Assembly: GCA_003523225.1 (NCBI GenBank)
Contig: DPGK01000030.1
Span: 457-38,269 of the forward strand
From: Clostridiales bacterium
Lineage (GTDB): Bacteria > Bacillota > Clostridia > Oscillospirales > CAG-272
Direction of reading: 5' to 3'
DNA: 37,813 bases
This document shows positions 1 through 8,194 of this stretch, piece by piece; position 1 is the first letter of the stretch, and each line of letters begins with the position of its first letter. The position numbers and the translations under genes were made by a program. The notes below the pieces were generated by a model that worked only from the letters and a program-made list of their open reading frames with translations, was not told the DNA's origin and did no database searches.

Positions 1-43
1 TGCCCTTGATCTTGTCTGAATTCGGGTGAATACTGTGGCAAAA

Positions 44-62
44 TGACGGCTTTCTGCCGTCA
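44..62. other. Small hairpin at window start
   Basis: TGACGGC (44-50) and GCCGTCA (56-62) form a perfect 7-bp stem around a 5-nt loop. It lies beyond the larger hairpin at 78-116, downstream of the leftward gene that ends at 128. The gene it belongs to, if any, is outside the window. I see no coding sequence in 1-127. Confidence 0.4.
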
Positions 63-77
63 AGACCAATGTCGTTT

Positions 78-116
78 GGGGTGTTAAAAAATTCAGAAGG
101 AATTTTTTAACACCCC
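78..116 (-). terminator. Terminator hairpin of the small membrane protein gene
   Basis: A perfect 17-bp inverted repeat (78-94 with 100-116) surrounds a 5-nt loop. The stem has a GGGGTGTT base and an A-run/T-run upper part. It starts 11 bp beyond the stop codon of the leftward gene at 128, so it is best read as that gene's terminator. There is no separate U-tract after the stem; the T-run is inside it. Confidence 0.65.
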
Positions 117-127
117 TAGCGTGTCGG

Positions 128-556
128 TCAGTCGGCTCCGCCTTTACCGGCGCGCCTCGGCATAAGCGCAATGATAACCAGAATGATCGCTATCACCACG
201 ATCACGGCAATGACCGCGCCGATTATCGAGTCACCGGTGCTTGCCGCCGTGCCGTCCCCTGCGGCAGTGCCTGCGGGCGCATTGCTTGTGGCAGGTGCGC
301 CGGTGCTGACGGGAGCCTGGGAGGTCCCCGCCGCCGAGGTTGCCGGAGCGGCGCTTGAGTCTGCCCCCGCAGTACCCGAGCCTGCCGGAGTGCTTACCTC
401 CGCGCTTCCGTCATTGCCCGGAAGCATTCCGTCGCCCGAACGCCCGCCGATAGCGGCGCAGGTGATGGACAGTATCCCCAGCGCCAGCGAAAGCAGCAGC
501 GCCACCGACGCAAAAAGTGCTGTGTATCTTGCTTTTGACGAATAAAACAGATCCAT
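128..556 (-). CDS. Hypothetical small membrane protein with two transmembrane helices
   Basis: This encodes 142 residues with no family I recognise. A hydrophobic segment at about residues 12-36 is a membrane helix or uncleaved signal. It is followed by a low-complexity linker (about 40-105) made almost only of Ala, Gly, Ser, Thr and Pro. A second, very hydrophobic helix (about 110-132) rich in Ile and Val comes next, and then a short basic tail containing PRRAGKGG. The topology suggests a protein with an extended extracytoplasmic linker held between two helices, but function cannot be inferred. An AAAGGT ribosome-binding sequence precedes the ATG. A TATAAT box is visible at 575-580 on the minus strand without a convincing -35. 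A strong hairpin follows the stop. Confidence 0.6.
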   Translation of the reverse strand: MDLFYSSKARYTALFASVALLLSLALGILSITCAAIGGRSGDGMLPGNDGSAEVSTPAGSGTAGADSSAAPATSAAGTSQAPVSTGAPATSNAPAGTAAGDGTAASTGDSIIGAVIAVIVVIAIILVIIALMPRRAGKGGAD

Positions 557-934
557 TTTTCAACCGTACCTTTCATTATATGCGGTATTTTGCCGCGCTG
601 TTCGCTGTACGGCAAATATCCGCAAGCCTCCCCGCAACGCTGCACGCTTGCCGCCCACAATGGCGGCAAAAGGTGCGGACGGTTCGGTTCTTGCTCTTAT
701 TTTACCCGCAAACGGTGAAAATAACCGGGCGGAACAAAAAATCGCCGCAACTTGTCCCGCATTTTTCAGGCAAAAGCATCTTGCGATTGCGTATCCTATG
801 TTAACAAATAGTAACAATTTTTCCACCGCCCCGATGCTATTGACTTTGCCACCGGTTGCGGCTATAATTAATATGTATAATTTTGCGCATCCCGGAGTGA
901 CCGGGAGCGCCAAAACATCTGGAGGGGAATCCAT
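557..934. other. Divergent intergenic region
   Basis: This 378-bp gap separates the leftward membrane-protein gene from the rightward lipid kinase gene. It contains a minus-strand TATAAT (575-580) and the good plus-strand promoter at 840-868. I see no tRNA, riboswitch hallmark or credible coding frame in the rest. Confidence 0.6.
840..868 (+). promoter_or_regulatory. Promoter of the lipid kinase gene
   Basis: TTGACT (840-845), a 17-bp spacer and TATAAT (863-868) form a near-consensus sigma-A promoter about 65 bp before the ATG at 935. Confidence 0.75.
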
Positions 935-1882
935 ATGAAGCTGCCAAAGATCAGGCACTCCAAAAAAGCCGCCGTTAAAAGCGGCGCCGGGAAACAGCTC
1001 CTTTTTATAATAAATCCGGTGTCCGGCAGGCTCAAAGCCCGCTCTGCCGTATTTGATATGCTTGAGAAGATCTGCGGAAGCGGCTATATGCCCACCGTTG
1101 CGCTGACGCAGTACCGCGGTCACGCACGGGAGCTTGCCGCGTCCGCCGCCGCAAAGGGATACTCGCAGATAATCTGCTGCGGCGGTGACGGAACACTTAA
1201 CGAGGTCATCTCCGGCGTTATATCCTCCGGGTGCGGGGAGACATTGCCTATCGGCTACATCCCCGCCGGAAGCACCAACGACTTTGCAGCCAGCATCGGC
1301 ATTCCGACCGATCTCGCCGCTGCCGCCGATGCCGCCGCCACCGGGGAGAGCTTTACCCTTGACATCGGAAAATTCGGGGACGACCGTTATTTTACCTATA
1401 TTGCCTCCTTCGGCGCTTTCACCGCCGCATCATATTCCGCGCCGCAGAACGCAAAGAACAATGTGGGACACCTTGCATATGTGTTTGAGGGCATCAAGGA
1501 ATTTTTCAAGATCAAGCCGATAAAGGTGGTATGCGACGGCGGAGACAAGGTATACCGCGGAGATTACGTTTTCGGCGGAGTGACAAATTCACTGTCTGTC
1601 GGCGGACTTGTAAAGCTCAGTGAGGACATTGTCGGACTTGACGACGGGCTTTTTGAGGTCATACTGATAAAACGTCCGAAAAATGTGGACGAATTCAACC
1701 AGATAGTCCAGGCGCTGCTGACCTCAAATCTTGACTGCCGGATGATAGATTTCTTCCGCACGTCGCGCGTCAGCTTCCGACTTCCGGAGGATACCGTGTG
1801 GACTCTGGACGGCGAGCGCGCGGAATGCGGAAGCAAGGTGGAGCTTCAGGTCCTGCACAACGCAATAAAGCTGAAAAAATAA
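935..1882 (+). CDS. Diacylglycerol kinase / YegS-BmrU family lipid kinase
   Basis: The 315-residue protein belongs to the diacylglycerol kinase catalytic-domain family (DagK, YegS, BmrU). These cytoplasmic or membrane-associated enzymes use ATP to phosphorylate diacylglycerol or related lipids. The N-terminal half shows the family signatures: a nucleotide-site INPVSG segment near residue 28 and the GGDGTLNEV motif near residue 89, followed by an IPAGSTNDFA segment. The C-terminal half is a beta-rich lipid-binding region containing GGVTNSLSVGGL and ending in a WTLDGE segment. The length is normal for the family. An AGGGG ribosome-binding sequence precedes the ATG, and a clear promoter lies upstream. 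The gene stands alone and converges on the isomerase-like gene at 1948. The exact lipid substrate cannot be told from sequence. Confidence 0.88.
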   Translation: MKLPKIRHSKKAAVKSGAGKQLLFIINPVSGRLKARSAVFDMLEKICGSGYMPTVALTQYRGHARELAASAAAKGYSQIICCGGDGTLNEVISGVISSGCGETLPIGYIPAGSTNDFAASIGIPTDLAAAADAAATGESFTLDIGKFGDDRYFTYIASFGAFTAASYSAPQNAKNNVGHLAYVFEGIKEFFKIKPIKVVCDGGDKVYRGDYVFGGVTNSLSVGGLVKLSEDIVGLDDGLFEVILIKRPKNVDEFNQIVQALLTSNLDCRMIDFFRTSRVSFRLPEDTVWTLDGERAECGSKVELQVLHNAIKLKK

Positions 1883-1937
1883 CACCGGATAGACCGGTGC
1901 TGCCGTAAATCAGGGCTGCCGCATCAAGCGGCAGCCC
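1883..1937. terminator. Two hairpins between convergent genes
   Basis: CACCGG/CCGGTG (1883-1899, 5-nt loop) starts directly after the stop codon of the lipid kinase. A perfect 10-bp stem (1913-1922 with 1928-1937, loop ATCAA) follows. Both lie between two convergent genes and could stop transcription from either side. Neither is followed by a good U-tract, so their efficiency is uncertain. Confidence 0.55.
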
Positions 1938-1947
1938 CAGTTATATA

Positions 1948-2820
1948 TCAAAGTCCGATCTTTCCGATAAGGTAACGTCCGTTCTGCACCATAAAGCGAA
2001 CGGCAGTCTCGAGAAAGTCCTTCCCGAAGCGGTGCAGGAAGGCGTCCGCCTCAAAGGTGAACTCGCCAGCGTACCCGATATCGTGAAGTGCGGAGCAAAT
2101 AGCATCCCAGTCCATCATTCCCATTCCGGGCAGGGTGTGATTGTCCTCACGATAGTTGTTGTCATGAACGTGCAGGGCGCGCAGACGGTCGTGACCAAGT
2201 ATACGTATTGCATCCTGCGCCTCCTCGCCCACAAGTCCGCAGTGCCCGAGGTCAAGGCAGGCGACTATCCACTCGCTGTCAAGCTCGTCAATGTAGGCGG
2301 CAAGATCTGCGGCGCGCGAGGCAACGTCGTCCGAAATACAGCGGCGCTTACGGTCTGTCTGCCACATATTCTCCACTGCGACCTTTATTCCGTATTCGCG
2401 ACAATAAGGGATAAGAGAGCGGTAATATTTCAGATTCAGCTCATGCATTTCCGCCTCATGCCCCTTATATTCCGCGTTGTGCAGCGGGTGAACGACAATA
2501 ACGTCCACCCCCATCATGGCGGAGATCTCTATTGAGCGCAGCACGCGGGGCTGCGCAATTTCTTCATATACCTTGGGATCCTCCCAGCGGAAGGAAAAGG
2601 GCGCGTGCGCCTGATTGAATACTATACCCTCTTTGTCGCAGAAGCTGCGGCGGAACTCCACGCACTCGCGCCAGCCGTCGCCGACATATTCACAGTCATC
2701 AAGCTTCATGGTGAAAAGCGAAAGGTCAAGAGCGTCATATCCCGCGCGGTGAAGCAGCTTTACGCCTTCCTCAAAGCCGAAGACCTTTACAATATATGAT
2801 ATCTGAGTTGAAAGCTTCAT
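1948..2820 (-). CDS. Sugar phosphate isomerase/epimerase-like TIM-barrel protein
   Basis: This 290-residue protein looks like the xylose-isomerase-like TIM-barrel superfamily (AP endonuclease family 2), which includes sugar epimerases, inosose dehydratases and hydroxypyruvate isomerases. Typical features are the opening segment around GYDALDLS (near residue 27), VIVVHPLHN on a core strand, a VAVENMW strand, ACLDLGHCGLVGE and HVHDNN. The His, Glu and Asp residues on these strands are the usual divalent-metal ligands. A GEFTFEAD segment near the C-terminus supplies another conserved Glu. Its ATG lies 9 bp after the stop of the 364-residue gene at 2830-3924, and its AGGAGG sequence falls in that gap. 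The two genes are therefore one transcript. The substrate is unknown. Confidence 0.8.
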   Translation of the reverse strand: MKLSTQISYIVKVFGFEEGVKLLHRAGYDALDLSLFTMKLDDCEYVGDGWRECVEFRRSFCDKEGIVFNQAHAPFSFRWEDPKVYEEIAQPRVLRSIEISAMMGVDVIVVHPLHNAEYKGHEAEMHELNLKYYRSLIPYCREYGIKVAVENMWQTDRKRRCISDDVASRAADLAAYIDELDSEWIVACLDLGHCGLVGEEAQDAIRILGHDRLRALHVHDNNYREDNHTLPGMGMMDWDAICSALHDIGYAGEFTFEADAFLHRFGKDFLETAVRFMVQNGRYLIGKIGL

Positions 2821-2829
2821 TTTCCCTCC

Positions 2830-3924
2830 TTATTCCAATGCCTCGAAAAGCTGTTCACCCTCTCCGGTATAGCGGCAGAGGTGAACCTCGGAGGAGAAGA
2901 ATTTCTCCCCGTTTTCAACTGTTTTTTGCTCGTATGAAATGTAGTAATATCCGCCGCCCAGCGAATAAATTCCGGTCTGTCCCTTCGGGAAGGTGCAGTA
3001 GTAAAGATCGTTCGCCGCGTCGTATCCGCCTATCGGCTTCAGCGAGAGCATTTTTCCGCGCATGCCAAGCCCCGGGACTTCACGCTCGACGGGAGCAGCC
3101 TTGCCGTCTATTATAAACATAGGCGGGTTCTTATACTGCGGCTTTTTACCGACATAGACAGCGACAAGCCATGCGTCAAGGAAGGAGTCATATTCAAGAT
3201 TCTGCACGCCCCATGTCGTGTTTCCGGTGTAAAGGAAATATCTTTCGTCCGCGCGCACTCCGGAGTGATGCGGCGCGCCCTGCGACAGGGGCTGTGCCAC
3301 CGCGTCAAAGCGACGCCAGTCAAACTGAAGTATCACCTGATTGTCGTTATCGGTTCGTGCGTTATCCCCGTAAATGCCGTATGCCACAAAAAGCATCTTC
3401 GGCGAGCCGGCAGGACTGCCGGGAACCGGACCGAATCCTGTGCCGTCGATCCCGGAGCAGGCAAAGCGATGCTCGCTTCCGTCGGGATTTTTCGCCGCGT
3501 AGTCCCCGGCGACCTCCGGCAGATATACGGCGCGCATTACTCCGTCCCGCTCGGCGTCCATACCGACACGGTCGATCTTATCCACGTCAAAAACAGCTAT
3601 ATAAAAGGCGTCCTCATCGGCAAGTGCCACACCCGTGCGCTTCATTATTCCCTGACCTATCGAGTCGTGCTTGTACTCTATCGAACCGTATACCCTGCCG
3701 TCCTCGCTGTTGAAGGATATGCAGCCAAGATGCCCGGTAAGACCGGTGACAGTGCCGATAACATTTCCCTCAAGATCAGCCTTCACGAAAATTGTGGTGA
3801 AGGAATAATATATGTACTTGTGCTCGTCGTCCAGAGCGATACCCTGAACGTGCCCGCCGGTAAATTTCCCGCTGTTTATCACCTTGGGAAGCGCCGGAAG
3901 GGCGTTTTTTTCAGTTGTAGGCAT
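2830..3924 (-). CDS. Hypothetical cytoplasmic protein, probably beta-propeller-like
   Basis: The 364-residue protein has no signal peptide and no family name I can give with confidence. It is rich in aromatic beta-strand patterns that recur along its length (KYIYYSF, RVYGSIEYK, KMLFVAYGIYG, RYFLYTGN, DLYYCTF, YYYISYE), spaced as in beta-propeller blades. The N-terminal SGKFTGGHVQGIALD segment also resembles a propeller entry strand. It is translated from an AGGAGGT ribosome-binding sequence and a good minus-strand promoter, and the downstream gene is an isomerase-like TIM barrel. Co-transcription suggests a role in handling a carbohydrate or its derivative, for instance a lactonase-like or sensor function. 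That is an inference from context only. Confidence 0.6.
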   Translation of the reverse strand: MPTTEKNALPALPKVINSGKFTGGHVQGIALDDEHKYIYYSFTTIFVKADLEGNVIGTVTGLTGHLGCISFNSEDGRVYGSIEYKHDSIGQGIMKRTGVALADEDAFYIAVFDVDKIDRVGMDAERDGVMRAVYLPEVAGDYAAKNPDGSEHRFACSGIDGTGFGPVPGSPAGSPKMLFVAYGIYGDNARTDNDNQVILQFDWRRFDAVAQPLSQGAPHHSGVRADERYFLYTGNTTWGVQNLEYDSFLDAWLVAVYVGKKPQYKNPPMFIIDGKAAPVEREVPGLGMRGKMLSLKPIGGYDAANDLYYCTFPKGQTGIYSLGGGYYYISYEQKTVENGEKFFSSEVHLCRYTGEGEQLFEALE

Positions 3925-3955
3925 TGCCTTACCTCCTGCTTATAATAGTAAAGAA

Positions 3956-3984
3956 ATTATAGTCCGAAACACGAAAAAAGTCAA
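3956..3984 (-). promoter_or_regulatory. Promoter of the propeller-isomerase operon
   Basis: On the minus strand TTGACT (3984-3979), a 17-bp spacer and TATAAT (3961-3956) precede the ATG at 3924. The -35 box lies 16 bp from the -35 box of the divergent promoter at 4001-4029, so the two promoters could interfere or share control. Confidence 0.72.
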
Positions 3985-4000
3985 GCGTTTTGAGCAATAC

Positions 4001-4029
4001 TTGCAATTGACCGATAAAAATTGTATAAT
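4001..4029 (+). promoter_or_regulatory. Promoter of the glycosyltransferase-CsaB gene
   Basis: TTGCAA (4001-4006), a 17-bp spacer and TATAAT (4024-4029) lie 23 bp before the ATG at 4053. This leaves a very short 5' UTR that carries an AGGGGGGG ribosome-binding sequence. Confidence 0.68.
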
Positions 4030-4052
4030 AGAGAAAAAAGGGGGGGCGCGCG

Positions 4053-6260
4053 ATGAGGATACTTATACTTACCATGTCAATGGGCATCGGCGGAGCGGAA
4101 ACACACGTGCTGACGCTTTCAGAGGCATATCTGCGCGCCGGACACAGCGTACATGTTGCCTCGTGCGGCGGCGTGCTGACAGACAGGCTTGAGCGCGCCG
4201 GGATAGCACACACCTGCCTCCCGCTTGACAAAAAATCCCCCGCGTCGGTACTGCGCTCGGTGTTTGGAATACTTCGGCTTTGCCGCAGGGAGAGCTTTGA
4301 CGCCGTTCATGCCCACGGCAGGATCCCCGCCTTCTGCGCGGGAGTGTGCCGGCGGCTTTGCCGCTTTACGGCACGCCCCTTCCCGCCGGTTACCGTCACG
4401 GTACACGGAATGTACGCGCCCGACGTGCCGGGCGCGCGTCACTCCTTCTGGGGGGATCGCACCGTAGCCGTGAGCGACGATATTGCCGACTATATCTCAA
4501 ACACATACGGGGTAGTGCGGGACGGCATCAGTGTAATCCCCAACGGCGTGAATATCAGAGAGACAGAAAAAAAACCACACCCCGGCAGCGTATACCGCAT
4601 AGTCACAGTCAGCCGCCTTGACCGCGACAGCTCCTCCGCCGCGCTTGCGCTTTGCCGTATCCTGCCCGAACTCTGCCGGAAATTCCCCGAGTCTGACATT
4701 TCCCTTACCGTAGTCGGCGGCGGAAATATGTACGGGGAGGTCTGCAAGGCTGCCGCCGAGGCAAACCGTGTGATCGGGCGCGAGGCTGTACTCTGCACCG
4801 GCGCTTCGGTCTGTGCCGATGAGATATCCGCGTCGGCGGAGCTGTTTGTCGGAACCTCCCGCGCCGCGCTTGAGGCAATGACGGCGGGAGTCCCGGTACT
4901 GCTTTGCGGCGACGCGGGAACGCTCGGACTGTTGACTCCGGAAAGATTTGCCGCCGCAGTAGCGGACAATCTGACCTGCCGCGGAGAGTCAGCGCGCGAC
5001 GGCGACACGGAAACACTGCTCTGCACTGAGCTTTGCCGTTTTATGTCCATGAGCGACGCGGAGCGGGATGAGCTTGGAGAATACTGCCGCGAAACCGTAA
5101 AAAAACACTTTGACATTGACCGAATCGCCGCCGCGACCGCGGACGTTTTGCGTTCCGCCGCAGATGAGGCACGTGGCGGAGTCCTGCTTTGCGGGTACTA
5201 CGGTGCGGGAAACGCCGGGGACGACGCCTCCCTCTCCGCAATTGCGGCGGGACTTTTCCGTCTTTTGCCGTCATCTGTGCGTATAAACGCGCTTACACGG
5301 GGCAAAGGTAACGCGGGGCTTCCGCACGGCGTCGAAGGGATCGGGGCGTTTTCCCCCGTAAAAATAAAAAAGACGCTCCGGCACACACGTCTTTTGCTGC
5401 TCGGCGGTGGAAGTCTGCTTCAGGACAGCACCAGTCTGCGCTCGCTTGTGTATTACGCAAGCGTTATCCGGGCGGCAAAGCGCGCCGGATGCAGGATCGT
5501 TATCTGGGGCGGCGCAGGACCGCTCCGCCGCAGAATCTCAAAGCGGCTTGCCGCGCACGCGGTAAGCTCCGCTGACATAATTTTTGCGCGCGACGGCTTG
5601 GCGGAAGCCGCTTTTGCCGCGCTTGACGGCGAAAATGTAATACCCTCCGCTGACCCGGCGTATCTTACGGAAAGCGCTCCCCTGCCGGAGAATTTTACGG
5701 CGGAGTATAAAACCGATAAACCTCACTTCATTATTGCTCCGCGCCCTACCGCGTCGCTTCACGGCTGCGGCGGAAGGGCTGCCGAGGAACGCGCGGTCAC
5801 GGCTCTGGCTGACTTTGCCTTGCGGATGAATTCCCGGTACGGTCTGCTTCCCGTGCTTGCCGCGCTTGCTCCTGAGGACGAGCGGATATGCGGCGAAATA
5901 GCGGAGCTTCTCGGGCGTGGCAGCGTTGCCTGTGCGTGCATACCTGCCGGAGCGCTCACTCCGGGACAGTATGTCTCCCTCATGGGCGGAGCACAGTTTA
6001 CCGTCGCCGGGCGTCTGCACGCCGCTGTTTTTTCCGTGCTGGGCGGAAGCGGAACCGTCTGTCTTGATTACGACCCCAAGGTGTCGGGCTTTGCACTTGA
6101 TGTGTCCGCTGAAGCAATACCCGCCGCAGAGCTGACTGCCCAAAGGCTTGAGCTTGCCGCCGAAAAGCTGCTTTCCTGTCCGAAGAAAATCGCCATCGGA
6201 AAACAAAAAAGCTCCGCCGCCGGGGCGATTCCGGCAATTGCGGAGCTTTACATGCTCTGA
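4053..6260 (+). CDS. csaB: Fused glycosyltransferase (GT4 type) and CsaB-like polysaccharide pyruvyl transferase
   Basis: The 735 residues hold two enzymes. Residues 1 to about 370 are a GT-B glycosyltransferase of the GT4 group: GIGGAETH near the N-terminus, AVSDDIADYI and VIPNGVNI at mid-protein, and a FVGTSRAALEAM nucleotide-sugar segment. From about residue 374 a CsaB domain begins with LLCGYYGAGNAGDDA, followed by LLLGGGSLLQD, a GGAGPL loop and GRLHAAVFSVLGG near the end. CsaB adds ketal-linked pyruvate to secondary cell-wall polysaccharide, the ligand of S-layer-homology domains. CsaB alone is about 350-370 residues, so this is a true fusion. The two activities may build and pyruvylate the same glycan repeat. 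The 3' end of the gene carries a hairpin used by the convergent gene. Confidence 0.85.
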   Translation: MRILILTMSMGIGGAETHVLTLSEAYLRAGHSVHVASCGGVLTDRLERAGIAHTCLPLDKKSPASVLRSVFGILRLCRRESFDAVHAHGRIPAFCAGVCRRLCRFTARPFPPVTVTVHGMYAPDVPGARHSFWGDRTVAVSDDIADYISNTYGVVRDGISVIPNGVNIRETEKKPHPGSVYRIVTVSRLDRDSSSAALALCRILPELCRKFPESDISLTVVGGGNMYGEVCKAAAEANRVIGREAVLCTGASVCADEISASAELFVGTSRAALEAMTAGVPVLLCGDAGTLGLLTPERFAAAVADNLTCRGESARDGDTETLLCTELCRFMSMSDAERDELGEYCRETVKKHFDIDRIAAATADVLRSAADEARGGVLLCGYYGAGNAGDDASLSAIAAGLFRLLPSSVRINALTRGKGNAGLPHGVEGIGAFSPVKIKKTLRHTRLLLLGGGSLLQDSTSLRSLVYYASVIRAAKRAGCRIVIWGGAGPLRRRISKRLAAHAVSSADIIFARDGLAEAAFAALDGENVIPSADPAYLTESAPLPENFTAEYKTDKPHFIIAPRPTASLHGCGGRAAEERAVTALADFALRMNSRYGLLPVLAALAPEDERICGEIAELLGRGSVACACIPAGALTPGQYVSLMGGAQFTVAGRLHAAVFSVLGGSGTVCLDYDPKVSGFALDVSAEAIPAAELTAQRLELAAEKLLSCPKKIAIGKQKSSAAGAIPAIAELYML
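6208..6249 (-). terminator. Terminator of the permease gene, inside the end of the convergent gene
   Basis: AAAGCTCCGC (6208-6217) pairs with GCGGAGCTTT (6240-6249), and an inner GCCGG/CCGGC stem (6219-6223 with 6231-6235) extends it. Read on the minus strand, the stem is followed by a T-run (GCTTTTTTG), as expected of an intrinsic terminator. The leftward permease gene stops at 6264, just before it. It therefore sits within the last codons of the rightward CsaB fusion gene. Confidence 0.68.
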
Positions 6261-6263
6261 ATA

Positions 6264-7160
6264 TCAGATAAAAGCAAAGATGATTCGTGCAACCACGCCC
6301 CAGAAAACGCCGAGCACCCACATCAGCGCGGTAACGGAAATGTTCTTTTTGAGGCTGCCGTTCATGCGGAAAAGCACCAGAAGCCCCACACCGCCGTTGG
6401 CACACAGCCCGGCAAGCATAGGTCCTGCGCCTATCACCCCGCCAAGATAAAGCTTAGTCAGCAGTACCGAGACCGAGCAGTTCGGGATAAGCCCGAACAG
6501 CGCCGCCAGCGCCTCCCCCAGCACCGGAACATTTATGGGCAGGCGGGCAAGCTCCTCCTCGCCCACAAAGCAGAAAACGATCCCTATTGCCAGAGATACC
6601 GCAAAGATCACTGCTGTGATCTTCAGAGTATGGCGGAGCGCGGGCATAAATATTCCGCCGTGCTCGTCATCTCCGCAGTCACAGCCGTCGCGCTCGCATA
6701 CCGCGCCGATGTTGACCTCGCCGTCTGGCGACTTTCCCCTGCCGCGGCGCGCGGCGCGCAGAATAATGTCCACGGTTAATCCCGATATCACTGCGGCGAC
6801 GAGCTTGAAGATCACAAAGCGCCATATCATAGCGCCGCTGCCCTCTGAGATGAGTATAGGCAGCATTTCGTCAGACGTGGCAATGAAGACCGCAATAAGC
6901 GTGCCGAGAGTGACCGCACCTCCCGCATAAAGGCTTGCCGCTCCTCCGGCAAAACCGCACTGCGGAACTATCCCGAGCAGTCCGCCGAGCAGCGGACCTG
7001 CGCCGCGCCCTTTTTTTATCAGGGTAAAGGTGCGCTCGCTGGCGTAGTGTTCAAGCGCCTCCATGATAAGGTAGGTAATAAAAAGTATCGGCAAAAGCTT
7101 TGCAGTGTCGATAATGGTTTCAAGCAATGTGTCAAGAAGAGCTTCGGTTATATTGTTCAA
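6264..7160 (-). CDS. ArsP_2-type 10-TM permease (putative heavy-metal or manganese exporter)
   Basis: The 298-residue integral membrane protein fits the family annotated as putative 10-TM heavy-metal exporter (ArsP_2) or putative manganese transporter. The N-terminal half contains helices around LLPILFITYLIMEALEHYA, a GLLGIVPQCGFAGGAA re-entrant segment, and a TSDEMLPILIS motif. A hydrophilic central loop (about residues 145-165) is rich in Cys, Asp, Glu and His (CERDGCDCGDDEHGG) and may bind metal. The second half repeats the plan with ALFGLIPNCSVSVLLTKLYLGG, so it is an inverted or tandem repeat protein. It converges on the CsaB fusion gene with only 3 bp between the stops. An extended -10 box lies upstream. 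The transported ion is unknown. Confidence 0.78.
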   Translation of the reverse strand: MNNITEALLDTLLETIIDTAKLLPILFITYLIMEALEHYASERTFTLIKKGRGAGPLLGGLLGIVPQCGFAGGAASLYAGGAVTLGTLIAVFIATSDEMLPILISEGSGAMIWRFVIFKLVAAVISGLTVDIILRAARRGRGKSPDGEVNIGAVCERDGCDCGDDEHGGIFMPALRHTLKITAVIFAVSLAIGIVFCFVGEEELARLPINVPVLGEALAALFGLIPNCSVSVLLTKLYLGGVIGAGPMLAGLCANGGVGLLVLFRMNGSLKKNISVTALMWVLGVFWGVVARIIFAFI

Positions 7161-7189
7161 ATTATTTCTCCGTCATATTTATTGGATAT

Positions 7190-7198
7190 AGTATAGCA
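7190..7198 (-). promoter_or_regulatory. Extended -10 element of the permease gene
   Basis: On the minus strand TGC followed by TATACT (7198-7190) forms an extended -10 box about 30 bp before the ATG at 7160. No good -35 is visible, which is common for extended -10 promoters. Confidence 0.45.
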
Positions 7199-7313
7199 TA
7201 AAAATGTGAAAAATTCCATATGCGATTGAAAAAATGCCTGCACTTTTTCACTGAATACCTCACATTGCCGCACAAAGCATTATCAACATTATAATATTAA
7301 ACGAAAAGAAACC

Positions 7314-7333
7314 GTAAACCGCAGGCTGTTTAC
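7314..7333. repeat. Inverted repeat GTAAAC-N8-GTTTAC
   Basis: GTAAAC (7314-7319) and GTTTAC (7328-7333) are separated by 8 nt in the 239-bp gap between the permease start and the ceramidase-like remnant. It may be a regulator site or a small hairpin. Nothing else is visible in the AT-rich 7200-7313 part. Confidence 0.35.
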
Positions 7334-7345
7334 CTGAACTCAAAG

Positions 7346-7390
7346 CCCTCCCGTTACCGGCGTCAAACGTCGGAAGCGGGAGGGTTTTTA
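7346..7390 (+). terminator. Intrinsic terminator, possibly bidirectional
   Basis: CCCTCCCG (7346-7353) pairs with CGGGAGGG (7377-7384), with an inner CCGGCGT/ACGTCGG stem around a CAA loop, and TTTTTA follows on the plus strand. The leftward remnant ends at 7400, so the minus strand also runs into this stem, followed there by a shorter CTTT. No rightward gene lies upstream of it now, which fits a region that has been rearranged. Confidence 0.6.
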
Positions 7391-7399
7391 TGTACTGTT

Positions 7400-8194
7400 T
7401 TATTTTTTAAGCGAGTTCATCATTTCAAGCGTCCGGGACACAAGAGCGTCGCCGCCCTCGGCTCCGAGGAAGCCGTTGTTGACTCCGGCGCTGTACCCGC
7501 CACCGGCTATCGCCTTTGCCGACGGCAGATATCCCTCGTAACCGTTTGTCAGCTGCACAACCATTGTGTTGGGCATTCCGCTGCCCGCGCGGATCCTGTC
7601 GGCATACGCCACAAAAAGCTCAAAGGGATTTGTCGCTATGCACACACTGCCGAGCTTCAGGGTATGTATCTCGACCGGATGCGTGTCGGTATGCTGCTGA
7701 TGCTCATAACGGTTGCGTGTGGCAGCCAAAAGCGACAGGCGGGTGCATTCACCCTCGGTGAATTCCCCTATCGTTTTATACTTTGAGCGGAGCGCATCGT
7801 ACTTTTCCGACGCCGCCTGCGCCTCCTCACGGGTGACCTTACGCAGCGGAAGCTGACAAAAGCTCACCTTATGCCGCAGTCCTGCATCCTCCTCCACCTT
7901 TGCCGATTCCGCGAAACGGAAAAATGCCTCGCAGATGCGGGAAGCTACCCGCTCCACGCCGGGCTTATTGTACATCTCTGTCGCGTGCATCTCAGGCTCC
8001 TCCATCGGGGTGCGCACCAGATCGCGCGGCGAAAGGTCGCCCGCAGCACCGCAGAGCGAGACTACCGGGAACTCGCCCATACGCGCGGCTATCTTTTCAC
8101 GCACCGTATTCCAGTAATCGGAGCAGATGAAGTCATGATGCTCCATGACCTGTGCGGGGCACGCCGCCTCAATAACAGCCGCAAGGGTAAAGCA
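7400..8194 (-). pseudogene. 5'-truncated neutral/alkaline ceramidase-like protein gene
   Basis: The frame encodes 248 residues from an internal Met at 8146, but resemblance continues upstream as an in-frame CPAQVMEHHDF segment, until a stop near 8195. The protein looks like the C-terminal half of neutral ceramidase-like hydrolases: SLCGAAGDLSPRD, TNPFELFVAYADRIRAGSG, VVQLTNGYEGYLPS and GGGYSAG are typical late segments. Full-length members are roughly 430 or more residues, so the N-terminal half with most metal ligands is missing. The missing part is not upstream: a fragment of another gene on the opposite strand begins there. It is therefore a remnant or an assembly artefact, and an active enzyme is unlikely. 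No ribosome-binding sequence decides a start. Confidence 0.72.

Noticed and set aside
557..934. T-box or other leader RNA
   Set aside because: No conserved T-box core or terminator/antiterminator arrangement is visible.
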